Shown piece after piece: positions 1-8,365 of a stretch of 64,000 nucleotides of DNA. Origin of the DNA: DASWUZ01 sp036401375 (GTDB taxonomy: Bacteria; Acidobacteriota; Terriglobia; Terriglobales; Acidobacteriaceae). Each line of letters starts with the position of its first letter. Positions within the stretch are counted from its first letter, which is position 1. The notes beneath the pieces were generated by a model. That model saw only the letters and a program-made list of their open reading frames with translations, was not told the DNA's origin and did not search any database. The stretch lies in contig DASWVB010000019.1 of assembly GCA_036401375.1 (NCBI GenBank), positions 62,001 through 126,000 on the forward strand, in the 5' to 3' direction. The position numbers and the translations under genes were made by a program.

Positions 1-252
1 GATACGCGCCGCGCGCTCGCCCAACCACGGCAGAGGCAGCAGAAAACCAAACAGCGCAAGGCTCGGAATGGTTTGAATGATGTTTGCGAGCCCGAGCACC
101 GGTCTGGCCCACCGCGTAAAGCGAGTCAGCAATATGCCCGTAGGTATGCCGATAGACCCTGCGATCAGCATGGCCGCCCCGGTCAGCCACAAGTGCTCCA
201 GGGTGAGCGTCTCGATCTCGGACGCATGCTGCGCAAGAAATCCGCTCATCAT
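1..252 (-). CDS. ABC transporter permease, osmoprotectant (OpuCB/ProW) type, partial
   Basis: This is the N-terminal 84 codons of a membrane permease; the rest lies beyond the left edge. The protein begins MMSGFLAQHASEIETLTLEH, followed by a hydrophobic helix (about residues 23-40) and a second one containing NIIQTIPSLALFGFLLP. The IQTIPSLA segment is typical of the glycine betaine/choline/proline BPD-type permeases, which pair with a ProV/OpuCA ATPase. Its start overlaps the stop of the upstream ATPase gene in an ATGA arrangement, so the two are probably translationally coupled. A second in-frame ATG directly follows the first, so the start may be 3 bases shorter. The substrate (betaine, choline or similar) is inferred only from the family. 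Confidence 0.8.
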   Translation of the reverse strand, partial: MMSGFLAQHASEIETLTLEHLWLTGAAMLIAGSIGIPTGILLTRFTRWARPVLGLANIIQTIPSLALFGFLLPLPWLGERAARI

Positions 253-1019
253 CCCTCTACCTGCTTTGGAGTCTCTGCCGAACCGCGATGCACAGCACGG
301 ACATAAGCCTTCACCGCAGGAATCGTCGAACTCGCGAATGTGTTGCCGGGTAGATCAGCTACCACCCTGCCCTCTTCCAGCAGCACTATGCGTGTGGCGA
401 GATAGAGCGCCTCATCAAGGTCATGAGTGACGAGCAGCACGGTCTTACGCAGGCGGTTGAGCAGGGCACGAAGCATGTGCTGCATCTCAGCACGGGTGAG
501 CGGGTCGAGCGCCCCGAAGGGCTCGTCCATCAGCAGAATGGGCGGATCGGCGGCCAGTGCCCGGGCCAGTCCCACTCTCTGACGCTGTCCGCCCGAGAGT
601 TGATGAGGATACCTGCCCGAAAACACGTCCGCATCCATCCCTACCATCGAGAGCAACTCTCTGCCGCGCGCGGCGATATCGCCGCCTGGCTGCCCGGATA
701 TCTCCGGAACGACTCCAACGTTTCTCTGAACTGTGAAATGAGGGAACAGCCCGGTCTCCTGGATGACATATCCGATGCGACGCCGCAGCGCGATTGGCTC
801 CTCGTTCAACGTTGCGCTGCCCCTTACGTAAACAGATCCGCTGGTCGGTAACACCATGCGGTTCACGGTGCGCAGCAGGGTCGTCTTCCCACTGCCGCTG
901 CGGCCCAGCAACGCAGTGGTCGTGCCGGCGTCGATGCTCAGGCTGATGTGATCGAGCAGCACACGTCCGCCGCCAGCCACAAAGCTTACATCTCGAAACT
1001 CGATCGCCGCTTCCGGCAT
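249..1019 (-). CDS. ABC transporter ATP-binding protein, osmoprotectant type
   Basis: This is the ATPase subunit that energises the adjoining permease for import of quaternary amines or similar solutes. Near the N-terminus it has Walker A GRSGSGKTT, then a Q-loop (VIQETGLFPHFTV), the signature LSGGQRQR, Walker B ILLMDEPFGALD and the switch histidine in LLVTHDLDEAL. The start chosen is the ATG of MPEAAIEFRDVSF, which has AGCAGGTG about 10 bases upstream. An ATG 13 codons earlier would place the N-terminus inside a terminator-like hairpin and adds residues not expected in the family. The C-terminus is short (about 255 residues in total) and lacks the CBS domains of OpuCA/ProV, so regulation by ionic strength through CBS is not visible. 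The stop overlaps the permease start. Confidence 0.85.
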   Translation of the reverse strand: MPEAAIEFRDVSFVAGGGRVLLDHISLSIDAGTTTALLGRSGSGKTTLLRTVNRMVLPTSGSVYVRGSATLNEEPIALRRRIGYVIQETGLFPHFTVQRNVGVVPEISGQPGGDIAARGRELLSMVGMDADVFSGRYPHQLSGGQRQRVGLARALAADPPILLMDEPFGALDPLTRAEMQHMLRALLNRLRKTVLLVTHDLDEALYLATRIVLLEEGRVVADLPGNTFASSTIPAVKAYVRAVHRGSAETPKQVEG

Positions 1020-1045
1020 CCAGTAAGCACCTGCTTTGAAGATAG

Positions 1046-1072
1046 AGAAGCCGGGCACCTGGCCCGGCTTCT
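1046..1072 (-). terminator. Inverted repeat, likely terminator of the upstream kinase gene
   Basis: There is a perfect 11-bp stem (AGAAGCCGGGC / GCCCGGCTTCT) with a 5-base loop. It lies 33 bases past the stop of the minus-strand kinase gene and just before the ABC ATPase start. On the minus strand it is followed by TCTATCTTC, a weak pyrimidine-rich tail rather than a clean U run. Termination of the kinase transcript is the natural reading; a 5' leader hairpin for the ABC genes is the alternative. Confidence 0.5.
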
Positions 1073-1105
1073 AGTCCAACTTGGCTTCCGTTCGGGCATA
1101 GAGCA

Positions 1106-2251
1106 TCAATGCTCGACCTCGATCGCCTCGGGCGAGGGCTCAGCAGCCTCGGGCTGCGCCGCGCCCTTCACTCGCACGACAGTGATCTTCGAGAAGCCTT
1201 CCTTGAAGCTCGGGGGCCGCAGACGTTCGTTCATCTTCTGCATGATCTCATCGTTGACGGTGCGTTCGCGCCGGCGATTCCGCTCCATGCAGACCTCGAA
1301 GGGTACGTCGAAGAAGACCGCCTGCACGTCGTAACCGAAGCTCTTGGCCATCTTGATCCACTGCCGGCGCTCGTGCGGTGAGAGATTCGTGGCGTCAACG
1401 TAATTCCAGGGCATCTTCGCTATCAGGCGCGCCCGCAGCAACGAACGCAGCGTCGAGAATACAAGGCCCTGGTAGCGCTGCTCCGTGATGTCATCGAACA
1501 AGATATTGCGAAGCAGGTCGCTCGACAGCGGCGTCACACCCCGGCGTTTGAACCACGTTGTCTTGCCTGAGCCGGGCAGCCCGATAGTGAGCACCACAAA
1601 GCCGCGGTGGCTGCGCGCGGCCGAGGGTTCGGGAGGAGGGGTCGAAAGCAGCTCCGGCTGGGTCTCGACCACCAGCTTGCCGTCAGACTCACCCTCTGCC
1701 GCAATCGGAGAGGCAGCAACAGTTGCCCCAGGCGAGGGCGAAATCTGGACTGAAGCGGCCTCTGCCGCCATGCCCAGCTGTGGCAGTCGTGCTGCGGCGC
1801 CATGCGTTCCAGCTGCGGATCCGCCTTCCCCTCGAGGACGCCTGTGCCGGCCATCGCGTCGGCCCTCCGGACGTGGAGCCCGGGGAGCGTGAGAGCCAGA
1901 CTCGCCTTGATTGGCGGTCCGATCTCTGGTCAGAGGCTCGGGCGAGGCCGCCTGCGCATGAAGTTCAGCCTGATCAACATCCGCTGAGGCATGCTTTACC
2001 TCGTGCCTGCCGCGCGCCTCTTGGTCGCGCTCGTACGACTCAGGGGCTGGCGCATCGGGCGAAGCGGCAGGCGCGCTCAATGTGCCCTGCGCACTTCCTT
2101 GCAACGCTGACGGCAATGACTCGGGATACTCGGGTCGAAGCGGCCTGCGTTGGTCCGCTGGTAGTTCCTGACCTATCTTGCCGGTGGACTCGGAGACATT
2201 CGGTTCACGCTTGGGACGTCTTCTCATTAGCGAGCGCATCCAGTCGCGCAT
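1106..2251 (-). CDS. P-loop kinase (AAA_33/zeta-like) with long disordered N-terminus
   Basis: The protein has 381 residues. Roughly residues 1-215 are of low complexity (Ala, Pro, Glu, Arg and Ser rich) and look disordered. Residues 217-365 form a compact nucleotide-kinase-like domain with P-loop GLPGSGKTT (224-232), the segment PLSSDLLRN, a YVDATNLSP segment and a later basic ERNRRRER lid. This order resembles the predicted polynucleotide/zeta-toxin-like kinases (AAA_33). The substrate cannot be told, and no partner antitoxin or ligase gene is adjacent. No strong ribosome binding site precedes the chosen ATG, and an in-frame ATG four codons later is possible. It is transcribed divergently from gapA. 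Confidence 0.65.
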   Translation of the reverse strand: MRDWMRSLMRRRPKREPNVSESTGKIGQELPADQRRPLRPEYPESLPSALQGSAQGTLSAPAASPDAPAPESYERDQEARGRHEVKHASADVDQAELHAQAASPEPLTRDRTANQGESGSHAPRAPRPEGRRDGRHRRPRGEGGSAAGTHGAAARLPQLGMAAEAASVQISPSPGATVAASPIAAEGESDGKLVVETQPELLSTPPPEPSAARSHRGFVVLTIGLPGSGKTTWFKRRGVTPLSSDLLRNILFDDITEQRYQGLVFSTLRSLLRARLIAKMPWNYVDATNLSPHERRQWIKMAKSFGYDVQAVFFDVPFEVCMERNRRRERTVNDEIMQKMNERLRPPSFKEGFSKITVVRVKGAAQPEAAEPSPEAIEVEH

Positions 2252-2369
2252 AGTGGTGATGTAACACAGTCAGTGGGCAGTCGCAAAGTTCCGATTGTCT
2301 CCGGCCCCTGTTGGCGAACCTGATAGGCCAACCTGTCAGATCCAACATCCAGCCGCTTCTGTTTTCGCT

Positions 2370-2398
2370 TTGAGGGACTCGGATGTCGATGCTAGCAT
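2370..2398 (+). promoter_or_regulatory. Candidate sigma70-type promoter for gapA
   Basis: TTGAGG (2370-2375) and TAGCAT (2393-2398) are separated by 17 bp, with a TG dinucleotide one base before the -10 (extended -10). Each hexamer matches consensus at four of six positions. It lies about 128 bp before the gapA start. This is read by eye only; no transcript evidence is available. Confidence 0.35.
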
Positions 2399-2525
2399 CG
2401 TTTGTTTGGTACTTTCGCCTGCCGCTGGCACTCTAACCCTTGAGCCAGCGCAAATTTATGCGGAACGTCTGTTCCGCCAGCAATTCTCAACCGGTTTTTG
2501 CACGATCTTCGAGGAGAGAACATCA

Positions 2526-3530
2526 ATGGCAGTTAAGGTTGGCATCAATGGTTTCGGTCGCATCGGCCGCAACGTGCTTCGCGCCTCACTGAAGAACTCC
2601 GACATAGACTTCGTCGCCGTCAATGATCTTACCGATCCCAAGACGCTGGCTCATCTTCTCAAATACGACTCCATATTGGGTAATTTGAAGAGCGAAATCG
2701 TAGCCGGCCCTGACTTCATCTCGGTTGACGGCAAGCAGATCAAAGTCTTCGCGGAACGGGACCCTGCCAAGCTTGACTGGGCCTCGGTTGGGGCGCAGAT
2801 CATCGTTGAGTCGACCGGCCACTTCACAGACGCGGCCAAGGCCAAGGCCCACCTGGGAACGACCGTCAAGAAGGTCATTATCTCCGCACCGGCCAGCAAT
2901 GAAGACATCACCATCGTGCTCGGCGTCAACGAAACCAAGTACGACGCCTCGAAGCACAATATCCTCTCAAACGCCTCTTGCACCACCAATTGCCTCGCAC
3001 CCGTCGCCAAGGTGCTGCAGGACACCTTCGGCATCGCCTCCGGCATCATGACCACTATCCACAGCTACACAAACGACCAGGTGATCCTCGATTTCCCGCA
3101 CAAGGACCTCCGCCGCGCCCGCGCGGCCGCCATCAACATGATTCCCAGCTCAACGGGAGCTGCCAAGGCGCTCAAGCTCGTGATTCCCGAGCTTGCCGGC
3201 AAGCTGGACGGGTTCGCGATCCGCGTCCCAACGCCGAACGTCTCCGTGGTAGACCTCTCCTTCGTTGCAGAGAAGCCGATCACCGTGGAATCTATCAACG
3301 CGGCGATGAAAGCAGCAGCCGACGGGCCGCTGAAGCGCTACCTTGGCTACACCACTGAGGAGCTGGTTTCCAGCGACTTCAAAGGTAACCCGCTCTCGTC
3401 GATCTTTGACTCACCGCTGACAAAGGTTGTGGGCAACATGGGCAAGGTCATTAGCTGGTACGACAACGAGTGGGGCTATTCCAACCGCGTTGTGGACATG
3501 ATCAGCTTCCTCGTCGAGAAGGGCCTCTAG
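2526..3530 (+). CDS. gapA: Type I glyceraldehyde-3-phosphate dehydrogenase
   Basis: This is the glycolytic enzyme that oxidises glyceraldehyde-3-phosphate to 1,3-bisphosphoglycerate with NAD and phosphate, in the cytosol. The 334-residue product has the NAD-binding start INGFGRIGR, Asp34 in AVNDLTD (consistent with NAD preference), catalytic Cys152 in SNASCTTNCLAP and the activating His179 in TTIHSYTNDQ. The C-terminus ends in the conserved WYDNEWGYSNR. The ATG of MAVKVGINGF follows GAGGAGAGAACATCA and gives the standard family length; an open frame extends 77 codons further upstream but is not expected to be translated. It is the first gene of a gapA-pgk-tpiA series. A 10-bp hairpin separates it from pgk and may allow different transcript levels. 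Confidence 0.97.
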   Translation: MAVKVGINGFGRIGRNVLRASLKNSDIDFVAVNDLTDPKTLAHLLKYDSILGNLKSEIVAGPDFISVDGKQIKVFAERDPAKLDWASVGAQIIVESTGHFTDAAKAKAHLGTTVKKVIISAPASNEDITIVLGVNETKYDASKHNILSNASCTTNCLAPVAKVLQDTFGIASGIMTTIHSYTNDQVILDFPHKDLRRARAAAINMIPSSTGAAKALKLVIPELAGKLDGFAIRVPTPNVSVVDLSFVAEKPITVESINAAMKAAADGPLKRYLGYTTEELVSSDFKGNPLSSIFDSPLTKVVGNMGKVISWYDNEWGYSNRVVDMISFLVEKGL

Positions 3531-3545
3531 GGCGAACCCCTCCTT

Positions 3546-3569
3546 GTGCCCGGTCTGCGGACCGGGCAC
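3546..3569 (+). other. Intercistronic hairpin between gapA and pgk
   Basis: A perfect 10-bp stem (GTGCCCGGTC / GACCGGGCAC) with loop TGCG lies 15 bases after the gapA stop. No U run follows, so it is more likely an mRNA-stabilising or attenuating hairpin than a full terminator. It could help keep gapA mRNA in excess over pgk and tpiA; that role is inference. Confidence 0.5.
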
Positions 3570-3661
3570 CATAGCGGCGCAGACATCGATCTAACGGCCG
3601 GGTCGCCACAACGTACGGTCGGCCGCCTAAACAGCATTCAAGGCTCCTGGAGTTCCCTCTC

Positions 3662-4873
3662 ATGCCAAAACTCTCCATTCGCGACCTCGACCTCGAGCAC
3701 AAACACGTCTTCATGCGGGTGGATTTCAATGTTCCCCTGAGCGACGATGGCACCGAGATCCTCGACGACAATCGCATTCGCGCGACCCTGCCCTCGATCG
3801 AGTATGCGCTCCGGCACAAGGCCAAGCTCATCATCGCCTCGCACCTCGGTCGCCCCAAGGGCAAAGTAAATTCCAAATACAGTCTGCGGCCCATCGCGGA
3901 CCGGCTGCGCACCCTGCTGGACCGTGAGATAGGTGACAGTTACAACGTCGGCTTCTCGCCCGATTGCGTTGGCGAAGTGGCCTCAGAGCTCGCCCGCCAG
4001 CTCGAGTCCGGCCAGGTTCTCCTGCTCGAGAACCTGCGCTTCCATCCTGAAGAGGAGGCTAACGATCCCGCCTTCGCCGAAAAGCTCGCCTCCATGTGCG
4101 AACTCTACGTGAACGACGCCTTTGGATCCGCCCACCGCGCACATGCGTCTACCGAGGGCATCACTCACTTTGTCAAACAGTCCGCAGCCGGCCTGCTGAT
4201 GGATAAGGAGTTGGCGTACCTCGGCAAAGCGCTTGAATCCCCTGAACGCCCGTTTGTCGCGATCCTCGGCGGGGCCAAAGTCTCGGACAAGATCGAGGTC
4301 ATAGAAAACCTGCTCGGCAAGGTAGACGCACTGCTCATCGGTGGCGGCATGGCCTACACTTTCCTCAAAGCGAAAGGACAGGAGGTAGGCAAATCCCTGC
4401 TCGAGGTCGACAAGATCGATGTCGCGCGCGAGGCTCTTGCCAGGGCAGAAGCGAAGGGCGTCAGATTCCTGCTGCCTGTCGATCACGTGTTGGCAGACAA
4501 GTTCGCTCCCGACGCGGCAACCCAGAGCTTCGAGGGGGACGGACCATTCCCGGCCGAGTGGATGGGGCTCGATATCGGCCCGAAGACCATCGAGTTATTT
4601 TCAACCGAGATTTCAGGAGCGCAGACCATCCTCTGGAACGGCCCGATGGGTGTCTTCGAGATGCCGGCGTTCTCCGCCGGGACCTTTAAGGTAGCCGAGG
4701 CGATCGCCAATGCCGGGGTAGTCTCGATCGTCGGCGGAGGTGACTCCGTCTCAGCCGTAACCCAGGCCGGAGTAGCCGAAAAGATCACCCACATCTCCAC
4801 CGGCGGCGGCGCGTCCCTCGAGTTTCTGGAGGGCAAGAAACTGCCCGGCGTAGAGGCTCTGACCAACAAATAG
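3662..4873 (+). CDS. pgk: Phosphoglycerate kinase
   Basis: The enzyme transfers phosphate from 1,3-bisphosphoglycerate to ADP in lower glycolysis. The 403-residue product shows the N-domain substrate motif RVDFNVPL, SHLGRPKG, ENLRFHPEEEAND, the hinge and adenine-site region GGAKVSDKIEVIENLLGKVD, and the C-terminal GGGDSVSAV and STGGGASLEFLEG segments. All are in normal order and the length is typical. The ATG follows a modest Shine-Dalgarno sequence (CTGGAG). It sits between gapA and tpiA on the same strand with 131-bp and 73-bp gaps, so it is probably co-transcribed with at least one of them. Confidence 0.97.
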   Translation: MPKLSIRDLDLEHKHVFMRVDFNVPLSDDGTEILDDNRIRATLPSIEYALRHKAKLIIASHLGRPKGKVNSKYSLRPIADRLRTLLDREIGDSYNVGFSPDCVGEVASELARQLESGQVLLLENLRFHPEEEANDPAFAEKLASMCELYVNDAFGSAHRAHASTEGITHFVKQSAAGLLMDKELAYLGKALESPERPFVAILGGAKVSDKIEVIENLLGKVDALLIGGGMAYTFLKAKGQEVGKSLLEVDKIDVAREALARAEAKGVRFLLPVDHVLADKFAPDAATQSFEGDGPFPAEWMGLDIGPKTIELFSTEISGAQTILWNGPMGVFEMPAFSAGTFKVAEAIANAGVVSIVGGGDSVSAVTQAGVAEKITHISTGGGASLEFLEGKKLPGVEALTNK

Positions 4874-4946
4874 CTGCGGATAGACGCAATGCAAGTGTCG
4901 TGTAGGCCGCCTGCAAAACTAGACTCGGACGAGGAACCAACCACAC

Positions 4947-5699
4947 ATGGCACGTAAACCACTGATCTGCGCGAATTGGAAGATGTACAAGACGCCCGCG
5001 GAGGCGCAGAACTTCGTCAGGGCATTCCTGCCGCTGGTCACCGGGCACGACCGCGACGAAATCGCGCTCTTTCCCTCGATCACCTCGCTCAGCGTAGTCA
5101 TCGCTGCGGTCAGCGGCTCAAATGTCGCAGCAGGCGCGCAAAACATGCACTTTGCTGAAGAGGGCGCCTACACTGGCGAGACCTCAGCCAGCCAAGTTGC
5201 AGCTATCGGCGCCACCCACGTGCTGATCGGCCATTCAGAGCGCAGACAGTACTTTAACGAGACCGATGAGACGGTGAACCTCAAGCTGAAGACCGCCCTC
5301 AAGCATCACCTCGTCCCTGTGGTGTGCGTCGGAGAGGTGCTGGCAGAGCGCGAGGCCGGCGAGACCGATAACGTTCTGATACGCCAGACCCGCGGCGCAC
5401 TTGTGGGCATCGGCGAAGAAGAGGCCGCACCCATCGTCATCGCTTACGAGCCTGTATGGGCGATCGGCACTGGCAGGGTCGCCACTCCCGAGATTGCCGT
5501 CGATGCGCATCGCGTCATCCGCGCCGAGATCTCACGATGCCTCGGGCACGGTGTCGCGGAGTCCGTGCGCATCCTCTACGGCGGCAGTGTAAAGTGCGAA
5601 AACTGCACGCAGTTGCTGGGTCAGGAAGAGATCGACGGGGCACTCGTGGGCGGCGCAAGCCTCAATCCAGAGATCTTTGCCCAGATCGTGAAATACTGA
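4947..5699 (+). CDS. tpiA: Triosephosphate isomerase
   Basis: This enzyme interconverts dihydroxyacetone phosphate and glyceraldehyde-3-phosphate. The 250-residue TIM barrel carries Lys12 in ANWKM, catalytic His96 in IGHSERR, catalytic Glu168 in AYEPVWAIGTG, and the phosphate-gripping YGGSV near the C-terminus. GAGGAA lies 13 bases before the ATG. It is the last recognisable gene of the glycolytic series. In many relatives secG follows tpiA, but no SecG-like frame is present in the next 650 bp here. Confidence 0.97.
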   Translation: MARKPLICANWKMYKTPAEAQNFVRAFLPLVTGHDRDEIALFPSITSLSVVIAAVSGSNVAAGAQNMHFAEEGAYTGETSASQVAAIGATHVLIGHSERRQYFNETDETVNLKLKTALKHHLVPVVCVGEVLAEREAGETDNVLIRQTRGALVGIGEEEAAPIVIAYEPVWAIGTGRVATPEIAVDAHRVIRAEISRCLGHGVAESVRILYGGSVKCENCTQLLGQEEIDGALVGGASLNPEIFAQIVKY

Positions 5700-5853
5700 C
5701 CCCACCTGCCCGGCGAGTCAACAGATCCCGTACTTCGCACGCATCTTTTCACGCTGAAGTCCTGACCCAACTGCGGACGCAGAACTGCGCCGACGCTGCA
5801 GGTGGCGCGCAGACATCCAGGCTCCGCTTCGTGTGAAGTGTTAGAATCCGGAA

Positions 5854-6066
5854 CTTTACTGGGGTCCCGCAGGTTTTAAGTACGAGCGACTCTATCGCGA
5901 AGTAGGTTTATGAAAGCGAGGAACTGGCCTCGCCGAAACGTCTGTCGTAAATGGAACAGTAGAACCGCATATGCCGCAGACTCCACTTTTGCCGTCGGAA
6001 GAAGCTTGATGTCCCTTGTCAGATACTAGGGCGCCGCTACAGGGTGGCGGCGCTGATCTCATCTTT
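5854..6066 (+). ncRNA. Candidate structured RNA downstream of tpiA (unassigned)
   Basis: The stretch between tpiA and the next gene (669 bp) has no convincing protein frame. TTAGAAT at 5841-5847 could serve as a -10, though no good -35 is seen. Downstream, ACTGGGGTC (5858-5866) can pair with GACTCCACT (5979-5987) in eight of nine positions, enclosing a stable small hairpin GCGAGG-AACTGG-CCTCGC (5916-5933) flanked by GTTTAT/GTAAAT wobble pairing. A terminator-like stem with a T-rich tail closes the segment near 6066. I could not match it to tmRNA, RNase P RNA, SRP RNA or a known riboswitch. A 6S-like RNA is conceivable but its hallmark bubble is not clear. It could equally be the 3' untranslated region of tpiA. 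Confidence 0.25.
6031..6066 (+). terminator. Probable intrinsic terminator
   Basis: A 7-bp GC-only stem (GCGCCGC 6031-6037 with GCGGCGC 6047-6053) is followed by a pyrimidine-rich stretch ending in five T residues (6063-6067). It would terminate plus-strand transcription coming either from tpiA or from a promoter near 5842. No other T run of this quality follows a stem in this part of the window. Confidence 0.45.
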
Positions 6067-6368
6067 TTCATAGCTTCAGTTTACTCCTTCAGGCCATCCT
6101 TCGTCGCCCGCCTGCAGTGCCGCAGTCGCTCATCAAATCACCCAGGTGCCGACCTGTGCAACAGCGGCCGGACCGGCCGAAGACTCGCCCCTGGAGCTCC
6201 CACGGAGTAAGCGCCCATCCCTCAGTTCGGCGGGACTGTGAGTGACTCGCACTGATTTCGCTCGATCGTTAAGAAGGGTCCAGATCTGCGCTGATAAGCT
6301 TGGAAAGGAGTGCCGCGGGGCCGCTCGGCCTCTGAGAGTGCTCACGTAAGCAAGCCTAGAGGACCGAC

Positions 6369-7187
6369 ATGACCGTACCATCAGCACAGCAGCTTAAAGA
6401 TGCCATGCGAGCGACGTGGATGGCAGGGGATTTCGGCGTAGTCGCCAAGACGATCTCAGCTGGCGCGGAGCAGTTCGTAGCAAGCCTCGCCATACCGCCC
6501 GGTCGGCGCGTCCTCGACGTCGCATGCGGCACAGGCAACTGCGCGATTCCGCTGGCCCGCGACGGCGCCATCGTCACCGGCATTGACATCGCGCCCAACC
6601 TGCTGGTGCAGGCTCGCGAACGCGCCTCAGCCGAAAACCTCACCATTCACTTCGACGAAGGCGATGCCGAGGAGCTCCCCTACCCCGAGGCCTCCTTCGA
6701 CGCCATTGTCAGCATGTTTGGAGCGATGTTTGCGCCCAACCCCGAGTTGGTAGCAGCAGAGTTTGCCCGCGTGCTCAAGCCCGGAGGCCTGCTGGCGATG
6801 GCCAACTGGAACCCGGCCAGCTTCTCAGGACAGATGTTCGTAGTGGGGGCGCGTCACGCAACTCCTCCGCCCAACATCGCGCCGCCGGTCCTTTGGGGAG
6901 AGGAGAGCACGGTCCGGGAGCGCCTCGCGCATTCCTTCACCGACATCCAGACAGAGGTCACCCCGATCGTCTTCAATCTGCCCACAAGCCCGGCCGGCGC
7001 AGTGGAGTTCTTCCGTAAGTACTTCGGCCCGACCCGGGTTGCATTCAGCCGGCTCGACGAGGCCGGCCAGGCCGCATTCGCCACCGACCTCGAGGCGCTT
7101 TGGAACGGCGCCAACACCGCGTCCAACCCCCAGAGCCATACAACCGTCGAAAACGAATACCTCAAAGTTGTGGCCACGCGCATCTAG
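6369..7187 (+). CDS. Class I SAM-dependent methyltransferase
   Basis: The protein has 272 residues with a Rossmann-type methyltransferase core. Motif I is VLDVACGTGNCAIPLA (about residues 47-62), an acidic residue sits at the end of beta 2 in TGIDIAP, motif II is GDAEELPYPEASFDAIVSMFG, and a motif III-like ARVLKPGGLLAMANW follows. The arrangement resembles the UbiE/Methyltransf_11 group. The C-terminal third (from about residue 155) looks like a substrate cap of unknown specificity. AGAGGA precedes the ATG at good spacing. The neighbours are unrelated (glycolysis to the left, convergent oxidoreductase genes to the right), so context gives no substrate. Confidence 0.85.
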   Translation: MTVPSAQQLKDAMRATWMAGDFGVVAKTISAGAEQFVASLAIPPGRRVLDVACGTGNCAIPLARDGAIVTGIDIAPNLLVQARERASAENLTIHFDEGDAEELPYPEASFDAIVSMFGAMFAPNPELVAAEFARVLKPGGLLAMANWNPASFSGQMFVVGARHATPPPNIAPPVLWGEESTVRERLAHSFTDIQTEVTPIVFNLPTSPAGAVEFFRKYFGPTRVAFSRLDEAGQAAFATDLEALWNGANTASNPQSHTTVENEYLKVVATRI

Positions 7188-7302
7188 ACGACCGCTCTTG
7201 AGAAGACATCTCGTAGAGTTCCGCCGTTCGGTCCTGTAATTCGACAACGTGCATCTTTGTGCCGCTGCCGGAAGAGGTAGTAGACAGACGTACTCTGGAA
7301 GC

Positions 7303-8361
7303 CTACTTCAGCCGAGCCATGACATCATCCAGAACTTCCCTGCCGGGCCGCGTACGCTCCTGAGGCAGGGTAGCGAGCGGCTCGTCGACAAGATTGAGCA
7401 GATCGGTGAAGCTCGGCTTCTTCGTATCGATGTAGAAGATGCCGGTAAGCACTTCCTGGCGCTCGTGTGCTTCCATCAGGGCTGTCATCGCAGCGATTCG
7501 GCTAGTAGGGTCATAACCCTCATGCAGCTTGCGCAGACGCAGGTGCGAGCCATCGTGCATCTCGACGTCGCGAGTGGTGCCGGGATCGTATTCGACGTCG
7601 ATCTCTTCAAAGTAAGGCACAAAACCCGCCTCCGAGATAAGCTCCTCGTGCTCCACCATGTACTTGTAGCTCTTGGTCGAGCCCTCGTGATCGTTAAACG
7701 TAACGCACGGGGAGATCACGTCTAACATCACCGTACCCTTATGCGCGATGGCGGCCTTGAGCATGGTGAGCAGCTGCTTCTTGTCTCCCGAGAAGGAGCG
7801 CCCGACCAAGGTTGCCCCGAGCTGCACAGCGAGGGCGCAGGTGTCGATCGCCGGCAGGTCGTTTATCACCCCTGTCTTGAGCTTCGAACCAGCGTCTGCA
7901 GTCGCCGAGAACTGGCCCTTGGTCAGCCCGTATACCCCGTTGTCCTCAATGATGTAGATCATCGGCAGGTTGCGGCGCATCAGGTGAACGAACTGCCCCA
8001 TTCCGATCGAAGCTGTGTCTCCGTCGCCGCTGACCCCGAGGCCCAGCATGGTGCGGTTGGCAAGGAGCGCGCCAGTAGCCACCGAGGGCATGCGACCATG
8101 CACACTGTTGAAGCTGTGCGAACGGCTCAGAAAGTAAGCCGGGGTCTTCGAGGAGCATCCAATGCCCGAAAGCTTCATCACCCGCTCCGGCTGCACGCCC
8201 ATCTCGTACATTGCATCGATAATCCGCTCAGAGATGGCATTGTGGCCGCATCCTGCGCAGAGAGTCGTCTTGCCACCCCGATAGTCCAGCACCTGCAGCC
8301 CAAGACGATTCGACTTCGGAGCCTTGGGAGCCGGCGCATTCGTCAGAGTCGTAGTCGCCAT
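7303..8361 (-). CDS. korB: 2-oxoacid:ferredoxin oxidoreductase, beta (TPP-binding) subunit
   Basis: This subunit carries thiamine diphosphate and a [4Fe-4S] site for oxidative decarboxylation of a 2-oxoacid with ferredoxin as electron acceptor; 2-oxoglutarate is the likely substrate by family. Features are TLCAGCGHNAISERII near the N-terminus, the TPP/Mg motif region SGDGDTASIGMGQFVHLMRRN, and a conserved Cys in DVISPCVTFNDHEG. The start chosen is ATG of MATTTLTNAP, which has AGGAAGGAAT upstream and lies four bases after the alpha-subunit stop. An in-frame ATG 11 codons earlier lies inside the alpha gene and is less likely. It is co-transcribed with the alpha gene. Confidence 0.92.
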   Translation of the reverse strand: MATTTLTNAPAPKAPKSNRLGLQVLDYRGGKTTLCAGCGHNAISERIIDAMYEMGVQPERVMKLSGIGCSSKTPAYFLSRSHSFNSVHGRMPSVATGALLANRTMLGLGVSGDGDTASIGMGQFVHLMRRNLPMIYIIEDNGVYGLTKGQFSATADAGSKLKTGVINDLPAIDTCALAVQLGATLVGRSFSGDKKQLLTMLKAAIAHKGTVMLDVISPCVTFNDHEGSTKSYKYMVEHEELISEAGFVPYFEEIDVEYDPGTTRDVEMHDGSHLRLRKLHEGYDPTSRIAAMTALMEAHERQEVLTGIFYIDTKKPSFTDLLNLVDEPLATLPQERTRPGREVLDDVMARLK

Positions 8362-8365
8362 TGCT

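Noticed and set aside
5858..6066. Identification of the region after tpiA as 6S RNA
   Set aside because: The central bubble and long closing stem cannot be drawn convincingly; it is listed only as an unassigned RNA candidate.
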